The notes under the pieces were generated by a model. It did not search any database. It was not told the origin of the DNA and saw only the letters and a program-made list of their open reading frames with translations. Positions 1 through 5,364 of a DNA stretch of 5,670 nt are shown piece by piece. Within the stretch, counting starts at the first letter, position 1; each line of letters opens with the position of its first letter. Source of the DNA: Gammaproteobacteria bacterium (lineage in GTDB: Bacteria; Pseudomonadota; Gammaproteobacteria; Competibacterales; Competibacteraceae); contig JAIFNF010000275.1 in assembly GCA_020047885.1 (NCBI GenBank), positions 1-5,670 on the forward strand, given 5' to 3'. Made by a program: the position numbers and the translations under genes.

Positions 1-21
1 ATCGCCGCCTCGAACCACCCC

Positions 22-63
22 GGCGCTGACGCGCCACCCCTCCTTACCCAAGGAGGGGATTTT
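22..63. repeat. Tandem short hairpins, REP-like or terminator-like
   Basis: Two perfect inverted repeats lie one base apart. The first is GGCGC-TGAC-GCGCC (22-35). The second is a 9-bp stem, CCCCTCCTT (37-45) with AAGGAGGGG (50-58), closed by ACCC. On the plus strand the second is followed by A and four Ts (60-63), so it could end a plus-strand gene entering from the left. On the minus strand no T-run follows, so it is a poor intrinsic terminator for the hox operon. From general familiarity, palindromes of this CCCCTCCTT/AAGGAGGGG kind are often dispersed in bacterial genomes, so a REP-like repeat is equally possible. The dyads are certain; the role is not. Confidence 0.5.
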
Positions 64-168
64 CCATAACTGGCATAGGACTGCTATAGTATCTCCTGTA
101 ATCTCTTCTTGAGAACTTCATTGCAGCAACTAAAAACGAGTCTGATCTGCCGTGATTCATCATGTGGC

Positions 169-188
169 CCGTCCCCATAAGAGGACGG
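169..188 (-). terminator. Weak hairpin just after hoxY
   Basis: A 6-bp perfect inverted repeat (CCGTCC/GGACGG) with an 8-base loop begins 22 bases beyond the hoxY stop on the minus strand. No run of Ts follows on that strand, so it is not a classic intrinsic terminator. It may be a 3' end-stabilising stem, part of a Rho-dependent end, or chance. Confidence 0.2.
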
Positions 189-209
189 ATTCTAAACGCT
201 GACCTTCGC

Positions 210-752
210 TCAATCATAATGAATCTGGGTATAGGACAGTGCGATGGGCTGTCCCGATAGCAGTTCACTAATGAAAGTCCAGATGGTATCAGCGGATGGC
301 GGGCAACCCGGCAGAAAGTAGTCGATCTTCACCACTTCATGCAACGGATGCACCTTGTCCAGCAGCAACGGCAATTCCGGATCATCAGGAATCTGCGGAT
401 TCACCAATCCAATCTCCCGTATATACGACTCCTCCAGACATTCCTTCAGGCTGAATTGATTCCGCATCGCTGGAACGCCACCATTTAGCGCACAAGCACC
501 AATCGCCACCAGAATCTTGCACCGCGCCCGAAATTCCATCAGCACATGCACATTCTCAGCGTTGCACACCCCACCTTCAATCAAGCCCACATCACATTCG
601 CCCAGTTCCTTAATATCAGTCAATGGACTGCGATCCAGATCAATCCGATCCACCAATTCAAACAACCGCTCGTCGAGATCCAGCAACGACATGTGGCAGC
701 CAAAGCAACCCGCCAGCGAACAGGTCGCCACTTTCAATTTGGTTTCAATCAT
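210..752 (-). CDS. hoxY: NAD-reducing [NiFe]-hydrogenase small subunit HoxY
   Basis: This is the small subunit of a group 3d (Hox) cytoplasmic [NiFe]-hydrogenase. It carries the proximal [4Fe-4S] cluster that passes electrons between the NiFe site in HoxH and the HoxFU diaphorase. The protein is 180 residues, a normal HoxY length, without the twin-arginine signal or the extra C-terminal clusters of membrane-bound uptake hydrogenases. The cluster ligands are visible: C16 and C19 in AGCFGCHMS, C87 in AIGACALNGG and C150 in LPGCPPS. The start at 752 is preferred over an in-frame ATG at 791 because GGGGAGGG lies about 7 bases upstream and homology to the family begins just after it; the 13 extra residues would lie inside hoxU. 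The start overlaps the hoxU stop within ATGATTGA, which suggests translational coupling. It is the last gene of the operon here; no hoxH follows. The family call is firm; whether a complete hydrogenase forms is not shown. Confidence 0.93.
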   Translation of the reverse strand: MIETKLKVATCSLAGCFGCHMSLLDLDERLFELVDRIDLDRSPLTDIKELGECDVGLIEGGVCNAENVHVLMEFRARCKILVAIGACALNGGVPAMRNQFSLKECLEESYIREIGLVNPQIPDDPELPLLLDKVHPLHEVVKIDYFLPGCPPSADTIWTFISELLSGQPIALSYTQIHYD

Positions 753-1485
753 GGCGACGCCCTCCCCGGCTTTCCGGCAAATGCGCGACATCGCCGACTA
801 CGCTAATCGGCTTTCGGTCATACAGTCGCTGCCCAATCGGCGTATTATACCCCTGATGTTTGGTCAGAATCGCCCCGGTGGGACAAACCTGCGCCGCCTT
901 GTCCTGAATGCTGAATTTCGTTGCGCCCAATTTACCGGACGGGGTATTCACCACCAGATGCGCCTCAATACCGCGCCCTTGCACTGCGAAAATATTCTTG
1001 CCATCCACATCACGACTGGCTCGGACGCACAATTCACATAAAATGCAGCGGTTAAAATCAATCACCGCTTCAGAATGCGACGCATCCACCGGGCGGCCCG
1101 GGTAAAAATGGCTGAAATGCGGATTCAGCATCCCGACGTAATAAGCCACCGCCTGTAACTGACAGGCTCCGCTCTTTTCACAGGCCGGGCAGACATGATT
1201 ACCCTCGACAAACAGCATTTGCAAAATACCGCGCCGAATCTCCCGCAACTCCTCAACCTCGCTCTGCACCGTCAGACCCGCCGCCGCTGGCGTCGTGCAG
1301 GAGGCCTGGAATCGGTTATTGACCTTCACCAGACACACCCGACAACTGCCATGCGGGGCAAAGTCCGGGTTAAAGCATAAATGGGGAATATAAACGCCCG
1401 CCGCCAGCGCCGCATCCATGACCGTCTGGCCGTCCTCGAACGGAATCCGCCGCCCGTCCAGCGTAAAACTCAGTTCCTCGCTCAT
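745..1485 (-). CDS. hoxU: NAD-reducing hydrogenase diaphorase subunit HoxU
   Basis: This is the iron-sulfur relay subunit of the HoxFU diaphorase, related to the N-terminal part of complex I NuoG. It carries electrons between HoxF and HoxY in the cytoplasm. At 246 residues it is typical of HoxU. The N-terminal ferredoxin-like domain has the [2Fe-2S] ligands C37, C48, C51 and C63. Next comes the NuoG-type His-Cys motif H97-x-C99-x2-C102-x5-C108 for a [4Fe-4S] cluster. A further [4Fe-4S] set is C147-x2-C150-x2-C153 with C201 in the CPTGAI motif. All expected ligands are present, so the relay looks functional. The ATG overlaps the hoxF stop as ATGA, with AGGAG about 7 bases upstream; the 3' end overlaps the hoxY start by 8 bp. 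NuoG itself is excluded by the short length and the absence of the molybdopterin-type domain. Confidence 0.95.
   Translation of the reverse strand: MSEELSFTLDGRRIPFEDGQTVMDAALAAGVYIPHLCFNPDFAPHGSCRVCLVKVNNRFQASCTTPAAAGLTVQSEVEELREIRRGILQMLFVEGNHVCPACEKSGACQLQAVAYYVGMLNPHFSHFYPGRPVDASHSEAVIDFNRCILCELCVRASRDVDGKNIFAVQGRGIEAHLVVNTPSGKLGATKFSIQDKAAQVCPTGAILTKHQGYNTPIGQRLYDRKPISVVGDVAHLPESRGGRRHD
759..766 (-). promoter_or_regulatory. Ribosome binding site that fixes the hoxY start
   Basis: On the minus strand a G-rich stretch reading GGGGAGGG stands about 7 bases before the ATG at 752, inside the end of hoxU. It supports the 180-residue form over the longer in-frame reading from 791. Confidence 0.6.
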
Positions 1486-3308
1486 GGCATCGCTCCTATC
1501 AGCAACAAATCTTCATCAAGCAAATACGCGCCTGAATCGGTGCGACCCGAAATCTGGCGCGCCTCTTCCAAGGCCGCATTCAGATCAAACGCCGGTTCAA
1601 AGATCGTGGCGCGCAGTCGCCGCTCGTAAGATTCCGGGAACTGTTCCAGACTGTCCAGCACCGGGTTGGGCGCGGTCTGACCCAGGCCACAATGACAGCC
1701 GACTTGCATGATCCGCCCCAGATGGCGCATTTCATCCAGATCGTACAGCGTGCCATGGCCGGTATGGACTTTGATCACCAGATCGCGCATCAACGACGTG
1801 CCGACTCGGCAGGGCGTACAGAACCCGCAACTTTCGTGGACGAAGAAGTGGGTGAAATTGCGGATGCCATCCAGAATATCCCGGCTTTGGTCAAACACCA
1901 TGAACGAACCGCCCGTGGCCAAATCTTCAAAGCAAATCCGCCGGTCGAACTGTTTGGCCGAAATCATGTGGCCCGCCGGACCGGCCATCTGGATGCCCTG
2001 AGCGTCCCGCGCCCCGCAATCTTCCAACACCCGCCGCACGGTCACGCCGAACGGATATTCATAAATTCCCGGCCGCTCGCAGTCGCCGCTCAGACTGAGC
2101 AGCTTGGTGCCTTTCGATTCCGCGGTGCCGCGACTGGCGAACCAGTCGCCGCCTTCCACGGCAATCTTGGCGGTGGTAGCAAACGTTTCAACGTTATTGA
2201 CCACGGTCGGCTTGTTCAAATAGCCATGCGTGGTCGGGAAGGGGGGACGGATGCGCGGAACGCCGTGCTTACCTTCCAGCGACTCGATCAGCGCGGATTC
2301 CTCACCACACACATACGCGCCAGCACCCAGATGAATATCAATGTCGAAATTGAACGTGGGATCGCCGAGAATCCCGTTGCCCAGCAGTCCGGCTTCACGA
2401 CGGCGTTGCAGGGTCGCCTTGAGCGAGGGCAGCAGATAGCGATATTCGCCACGCAGATAGACGAAGCCCTGTTCCGCGCCGATCACCCGGCCACAGAGGG
2501 TCATGCCCTCGAACACCAGATCCGCGAAATCCTGCATCAGCACCCGGTCTTTAAAAGTCCCCGGTTCCCCCTCGTCGGCATTGCACACCACATATTTCAC
2601 GTCGCCGGGCGCATCGCGGCAAGAAATCCACTTGGCGGCGGATTTAAACCCGGCGCCACCCTGACCGCGCAGACCGGACTTGACCATCTCTTCCAGAATC
2701 GCCGCTGGGCCACGCTTCAACACCGCCCGCAAGGCCGCGCCATCGGCGAAATGCCGCCCCAGCAGAATATCGGAGCGGCGGATATTGCTGGACACTTCAA
2801 AGAATTCCGGCGGCCATTGTTCCAGCGGCGTGCGGCTTTCCACCAGTTCAGCAATTCGTTCCAGCCGTGACCGATCCAGCCGGGTCAGGGTATAGCCATT
2901 GACCAGCGCCGCCGGTCCCTGATCACACATACCGGTGCAGGAGGTGGTACCCACCGTGACCGTCCCGTCAGCGCGGGTTTCGCCAATGCCCACCTTCAGC
3001 CGGTCGCAGAGATAGTGCAGCAATTCACGGTTGCCCAGCATCCGGTCAGTAATGTTGTCGCTGAACAGGATGTCGTAGCAACCACGGGGCGCGGTATAGA
3101 GAAAGGAATAAAACTCAGCGACGCTATGAACTTTGTTAGGCGAAATGCCGAGTTCCTGGGCGACCTGGTTAATCGCTTCGGGCGAGAGCCACGTCAGATG
3201 ATCCTGCACATCACGCAGGATTTGCAGCAACCGGGTCGGCATACCGCTGTGGCGTTGAATGATGTCGCGAACCGTTTCGGTCAGCGCACTGGATTCGGGT
3301 TCCGCCAT
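1482..3308 (-). CDS. hoxF: NAD-reducing hydrogenase diaphorase subunit HoxF (fused NuoE-like plus NuoF-like)
   Basis: This is the NAD(H)- and FMN-binding subunit of the Hox diaphorase: it exchanges a hydride with NAD at FMN and electrons with HoxU. At 608 residues it matches the fused HoxF type, close to the roughly 600 residues of the Ralstonia protein. Residues 1 to about 160 form a NuoE/HoxE-like thioredoxin-fold domain; the rest is NuoF-like. Visible motifs are the FMN loop GLRGQGGAGF (212-221), ADEGEPGTFKD (244-254), the nucleotide-binding GAGAYVCGEES (328-338) and the [4Fe-4S] ligands C494, C497, C500 and C540. The NuoE-like domain keeps C124-x3-C128 but has S83 and D88 where the first Cys pair aligns, so its [2Fe-2S] cluster is probably lost or altered. 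The ATG has GGAGGTGG 4 bases upstream. It is first in the operon, diverging from the transpeptidase gene. NuoF of complex I is excluded by the fusion and by hoxU and hoxY next door. Confidence 0.95.
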   Translation of the reverse strand: MAEPESSALTETVRDIIQRHSGMPTRLLQILRDVQDHLTWLSPEAINQVAQELGISPNKVHSVAEFYSFLYTAPRGCYDILFSDNITDRMLGNRELLHYLCDRLKVGIGETRADGTVTVGTTSCTGMCDQGPAALVNGYTLTRLDRSRLERIAELVESRTPLEQWPPEFFEVSSNIRRSDILLGRHFADGAALRAVLKRGPAAILEEMVKSGLRGQGGAGFKSAAKWISCRDAPGDVKYVVCNADEGEPGTFKDRVLMQDFADLVFEGMTLCGRVIGAEQGFVYLRGEYRYLLPSLKATLQRRREAGLLGNGILGDPTFNFDIDIHLGAGAYVCGEESALIESLEGKHGVPRIRPPFPTTHGYLNKPTVVNNVETFATTAKIAVEGGDWFASRGTAESKGTKLLSLSGDCERPGIYEYPFGVTVRRVLEDCGARDAQGIQMAGPAGHMISAKQFDRRICFEDLATGGSFMVFDQSRDILDGIRNFTHFFVHESCGFCTPCRVGTSLMRDLVIKVHTGHGTLYDLDEMRHLGRIMQVGCHCGLGQTAPNPVLDSLEQFPESYERRLRATIFEPAFDLNAALEEARQISGRTDSGAYLLDEDLLLIGAMP

Positions 3309-3311
3309 GGA

Positions 3312-3319
3312 CCACCTCC
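3312..3319 (-). promoter_or_regulatory. Strong ribosome binding site of hoxF
   Basis: Read on the minus strand, GGAGGTGG stands four bases before the ATG at 3308. It matches the 3' end of 16S rRNA well and fixes the start of the first operon gene. Confidence 0.7.
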
Positions 3320-3367
3320 ATCGTTATGACGGCCGATCCGCCGGCGTGAAAATGCGGATGGCGCGTG

Positions 3368-3396
3368 ATTTTATTGGGCATTGCCTTTGAATTAAA
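3368..3396 (-). promoter_or_regulatory. Candidate sigma-70 promoter for the hox operon
   Basis: On the minus strand TAAAAT (3368-3373; 5 of 6 to TATAAT) is preceded at 17 bases by TTTAAT (3391-3396; poor -35). This would give a leader of about 50 bases before hoxF. A GGCA-T-TGCC palindrome (3377-3385) falls between the two boxes. The weak -35 is compatible with an activator-dependent promoter, but chance is possible in A+T-rich DNA. Confidence 0.25.
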
Positions 3397-3409
3397 TGCT
3401 GCCAAGCAT
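3396..3409. promoter_or_regulatory. Small dyad, possible operator upstream of hoxF
   Basis: ATGCT (3396-3400) and AGCAT (3405-3409) form a perfect inverted repeat around GCCA, adjoining the candidate -35 box of hoxF. Its position suits a regulator site, but the arms are short and no known regulator motif is recognised. Confidence 0.2.
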
Positions 3410-3522
3410 AGCGCAATCGGGGGTTAAAAGCCGTTTTTTCCCTGGGGTTGTTATCGCTATCCACGCAGGGAACATCACCGCAACTTCTCGACTCAAAATC
3501 TGGGTACCGCGCCGGTTTTCCC

Positions 3523-3561
3523 ATCCCCCGGAATCAGTACGCTATGGCGTTGCCGGGGGAT
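3523..3561. repeat. Long hairpin, REP-like palindrome
   Basis: ATCCCCCGG (3523-3531) pairs perfectly with CCGGGGGAT (3553-3561), a 9-bp stem around a 21-base loop. Inside the loop ACGC (3539-3542) and GCGT (3547-3550) form a second stem closed by TATG. This nested layout is typical of repetitive extragenic palindromes. It sits 52 bp before the transpeptidase start, so it could alternatively be a leader structure. No T-run follows on either strand, which argues against a terminator. Confidence 0.45.
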
Positions 3562-3613
3562 TACAGGCAGAATTCCGGTCGTTTTAGGCCACCACTGAAG
3601 AAGAGACGTTTCC

Positions 3614-4900
3614 ATGCCGAGCCACCGCTTGAAACCCGCCTGCTGGCTGCTGCTGGGCGGGTTGTTCGCCAGCGCCGCCCAAGCCGCGGTCTATCCCCTG
3701 CCGCCTCCTGATAACGATGTCATCGGTCAGGTCAAGGTGATTTATGCGACCAAGGACGACACGCTGCTCGACATCGCCCGCCGCCACAGTCTGGGCTATG
3801 ACGAAATGGTGCACGCCAATCCCGGCGTCGATCGCTGGGCACCCGGTGAAGGGACACCGATGGTGCTGCCCACCCGCTATATTTTGCCCGACACGCCCCG
3901 TGAGGGCCTCGTGCTGAACACCGCGGAATTGCGGTTGTACTACTACCCCAAAGCCGGGCCGGGCGAAGCGCGCGTGGTTCATACCTATCCGGTCAGCATT
4001 GGCCGAATGGACTGGAAGACGCCCATGGGCGTCACCCGGGTCACCAGCAAAGATGTAGATCCACCCTGGCGACCGCCTGCTTCCATCAAGGCGGAGCACG
4101 CGAAGGAGGGCGATATTCTGCCGGACGTCGTACCAGGCGGACCGGATAATCCGTTGGGACGCCACGCGCTGCGACTGGCATTGCCCAGCTATCTGATTCA
4201 TGGCACTAACCGGCCCAATGGTATCGGTATGCGGGTCACTCATGGCTGTGTGCGCATGTACCCGGAAGATATTGAAGGCCTGTTTGGCATGGTGCCGGTG
4301 GGTACACCGGTGCGACTGATTGACCAACCGGTCAAGGTGGGACGCATCAATGGCCATTGGCTGGTCGAGGCCCATGAACCGCTGGAAGAGGACAATATCC
4401 CCATTAAAGTCACGCTAGAACAGGCCACTCAAGTTGTGATCGCCAAGACGGGACCGGACATGCCAGGCATTGATCAGGCGGCTCTGGCTGCGGTGATTGA
4501 ACAGGTGAGCGGCATTCCGGCCTCCATTGCCGCCCTGCCCGGTTCGACCCCGCCCGATTCGCTCGCTGGATCAGCCCCGAACCCACCCCCAGCGTACCCG
4601 TCACCTAGTAACCCGGTGACTGTGCAGCGGACGCCGGTTTCGGTAGAAAGAGGCAACCCCATACCCTTGCCTTACCCCAATGATGACGCCGGGTATGATG
4701 ATGAAGAGTTACCTTATCGAACGCCCGTTCAGCCTCCCCCACGGCCAGTGACGACTGCGCCAGGCTACGTTCCCAATCGCCCGGCCTATCGGCCGTCTTA
4801 TTCATACCCACCGTATCCGGCGATGACTGAACCCCCGTCGGCGATTCGCCCCCCGGTCTATCAACCCTACCCGCCACCGCCAGCCGCTAATCGGCTGTAG
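3614..4900 (+). CDS. Secreted L,D-transpeptidase, LysM plus YkuD (ErfK/YbiS type)
   Basis: This is a periplasmic peptidoglycan enzyme of the ErfK/YbiS/YcfS/YnhG family, which forms bonds to meso-diaminopimelate; in E. coli different members attach Lpp to the wall or make 3-3 crosslinks. The 428-residue protein has a Sec signal peptide cut about AQA-AV (24/25), a LysM-like segment near 41-86, and a YkuD domain about 96-236. The catalytic motif is H196-GTN followed by THGCVR, with H210, nucleophile C212 and R214. From about 311 to the end the chain is low-complexity, rich in Pro and Tyr, and probably disordered; this tail is unusual for the family. The start has a purine-rich GAAGAAGAGA (3597-3606) about 7 bases upstream, and the signal peptide begins right there. 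It diverges from hoxF and converges on the Lpp-like gene, its plausible substrate. The fold is sure; which reaction it performs is inference. Confidence 0.93.
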   Translation: MPSHRLKPACWLLLGGLFASAAQAAVYPLPPPDNDVIGQVKVIYATKDDTLLDIARRHSLGYDEMVHANPGVDRWAPGEGTPMVLPTRYILPDTPREGLVLNTAELRLYYYPKAGPGEARVVHTYPVSIGRMDWKTPMGVTRVTSKDVDPPWRPPASIKAEHAKEGDILPDVVPGGPDNPLGRHALRLALPSYLIHGTNRPNGIGMRVTHGCVRMYPEDIEGLFGMVPVGTPVRLIDQPVKVGRINGHWLVEAHEPLEEDNIPIKVTLEQATQVVIAKTGPDMPGIDQAALAAVIEQVSGIPASIAALPGSTPPDSLAGSAPNPPPAYPSPSNPVTVQRTPVSVERGNPIPLPYPNDDAGYDDEELPYRTPVQPPPRPVTTAPGYVPNRPAYRPSYSYPPYPAMTEPPSAIRPPVYQPYPPPPAANRL

Positions 4901-4908
4901 ACGGCCAC

Positions 4909-4947
4909 AAAAAAACCCCGCGACCGGTGAAGGTCGCGGGGTTTTTT
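4909..4947. terminator. Bidirectional intrinsic terminator
   Basis: A perfect 10-bp G+C-rich stem, CCCCGCGACC (4916-4925) with GGTCGCGGGG (4932-4941), closes on a GGTGAA loop. It is flanked by seven As (4909-4915) and six Ts (4942-4947), so it works in both directions. It lies 8 bases after the transpeptidase stop and 25 bases after the lipoprotein stop on the other strand, and ends both convergent transcripts. Confidence 0.95.
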
Positions 4948-4972
4948 GAATTCTGCCGTGGCGATGTCCGGC

Positions 4973-5215
4973 TTACTTGTACATCGACTTCTTGAACATC
5001 CGGTTAATCTTTTCTTCGGTCGCCATGCTCACGGACTTGGCGTCCATGGCCATCGACTTGGCTTCGTTAGCGGTATCCATCGCATTGCGCGCCATGGACT
5101 TGGCTTCGTTGGCATCCTGCTGCACGGCTTTCAGATCGCTGGTACTGGCGCAACCCACGGACAACCCGGCCACCAGGGCCAGCACGGAAATTTTGGTCAG
5201 GGTCTTCACAGACAT
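4973..5215 (-). CDS. Lpp/OprI-like alanine-zipper outer-membrane lipoprotein
   Basis: This 80-residue protein looks like a small murein lipoprotein of the Lpp/OprI kind, a coiled-coil tether between outer membrane and peptidoglycan. Residues 1-21 are a lipoprotein signal peptide with a basic N-region and hydrophobic core; C22 in LSVGC is the lipidated residue. The -3 position is Ser rather than the usual Leu, as loose as in OprI. The mature part (59 residues) is an alanine-rich helix with ANEAKSMA at 35-42 and again at 49-56, a 14-residue (two-heptad) repeat. It ends MYK; a C-terminal Lys is the residue of Lpp joined to peptidoglycan by L,D-transpeptidases. The start at 5215 is preferred to an upstream in-frame ATG at 5305, because GAGGAG lies 6 bases before it and the signal peptide begins there. 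L,D-transpeptidase-type genes lie on both sides. Attachment to the wall is inferred. Confidence 0.9.
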   Translation of the reverse strand: MSVKTLTKISVLALVAGLSVGCASTSDLKAVQQDANEAKSMARNAMDTANEAKSMAMDAKSVSMATEEKINRMFKKSMYK

Positions 5216-5253
5216 TTTTAACTCCTCAGAGATTACGATGAACAAAGCAAAAC

Positions 5254-5283
5254 TTGTGTGATGGGCATGTTGCCATAACACAA
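5254..5283 (-). other. Stem-loop in the lipoprotein mRNA leader
   Basis: In the minus-strand transcript, TTGTGT (5283-5278) pairs with ACACAA (5259-5254). Inside, after a one-base mismatch, ATGGC pairs with GCCCAT if one C bulges, closing on AACAT. The hairpin lies between the predicted transcription start and the ribosome site, about 39 bases before the ATG. It may stabilise the message or affect translation; it matches no riboswitch I recognise. Confidence 0.45.
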
Positions 5284-5310
5284 CTAATTTGTCTCTACAC
5301 AACAACCCCC

Positions 5311-5339
5311 ATTATAACGAAATTTCCACTCACGAACAG
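5311..5339 (-). promoter_or_regulatory. Promoter of the Lpp-like lipoprotein gene
   Basis: The minus strand has a perfect -10 box TATAAT (5311-5316). The -35 region at 17 bases spacing, CTGTTC (5334-5339), is poor. Transcription would start near 5304, giving a leader of about 89 bases. A dyad, CCACT (5326-5330) and AGTGG (5338-5342), overlaps the spacer and -35 region and could bind a regulator. The promoter follows the upstream transpeptidase stop, so the lipoprotein can be expressed alone. Confidence 0.6.
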
Positions 5340-5364
5340 TGGCGAAAATGACACTCAATCTAAC

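Larger units (their letters stand above)
1..209. other. Non-coding spacer downstream of hoxY
   Basis: No convincing gene is seen from the window edge to the hoxY stop codon. It holds the tandem hairpins at 22-58 and a 6-bp dyad, CCGTCC (169-174) with GGACGG (183-188), 22 bases past the hoxY stop. The stretch from about 63 to 209 is clearly more A+T-rich than the hox genes. In the minus frames there is no start of a HoxH protein, whose N-terminus normally carries an easily recognised DPVTRIEGH-type motif. A plus-strand frame ending RRLEPPRR at the stop 27-29 could be the tail of a gene outside the window, but it is too short to call. Confidence 0.6.
3309..3613. other. Divergent intergenic region between hoxF and the L,D-transpeptidase gene
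   Basis: This 305-bp region must hold the promoters for both divergent genes. Short frames in it have no recognisable product. Near hoxF it is A+T-rich, with two small dyads (3377-3385 and 3396-3409) and a weak sigma-70-like promoter. Near the transpeptidase it holds a 39-bp hairpin (3523-3561). I looked for a sigma-54 GG-N10-GC element, which drives hox operons in Ralstonia, on the hoxF side and found none convincing. Confidence 0.6.

Noticed and set aside
44..268. 74-codon minus-strand frame overlapping the end of hoxY
   Set aside because: It has no good ribosome site, runs through the hairpins and A+T-rich spacer, and shows no HoxH or other family motif. I see no reason to call it a gene.
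517..1041. Plus-strand frame of 174 codons across hoxY and hoxU
   Set aside because: It is antisense to two genes with complete cluster motifs; its composition is that of a shadow frame.
1692..2870. Long open frame of 392 codons on the plus strand, inside hoxF
   Set aside because: It is antisense to the clear HoxF sequence with all its cofactor motifs. Its translation is rich in His, Gln, Arg and Phe without recognisable domains, as expected of a shadow frame in G+C-rich DNA.
1482..3308. Complex I (NuoEF) rather than hydrogenase diaphorase
   Set aside because: The NuoE-like and NuoF-like parts are fused, the NuoG-like partner is short, and a hydrogenase small subunit follows, all of which fit Hox rather than a nuo operon.
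3330..3460. Sigma-54 promoter for the hox operon
   Set aside because: TGGCA occurs on the minus strand, but no GG-N10-GC pair with the right spacing follows it, and no other match was found by eye.
3324..3587. Short frames on both strands in the divergent intergenic region
   Set aside because: They lack convincing ribosome sites, signal peptides or recognisable motifs, and they overlap the promoter region and the REP-like hairpin.
3584..4375. Open frame of 263 codons on the minus strand, opposite the L,D-transpeptidase
   Set aside because: It lies opposite the signal peptide, LysM and YkuD motifs of the real gene. Its translation has no recognisable domain and is rich in His, Arg and Gln.
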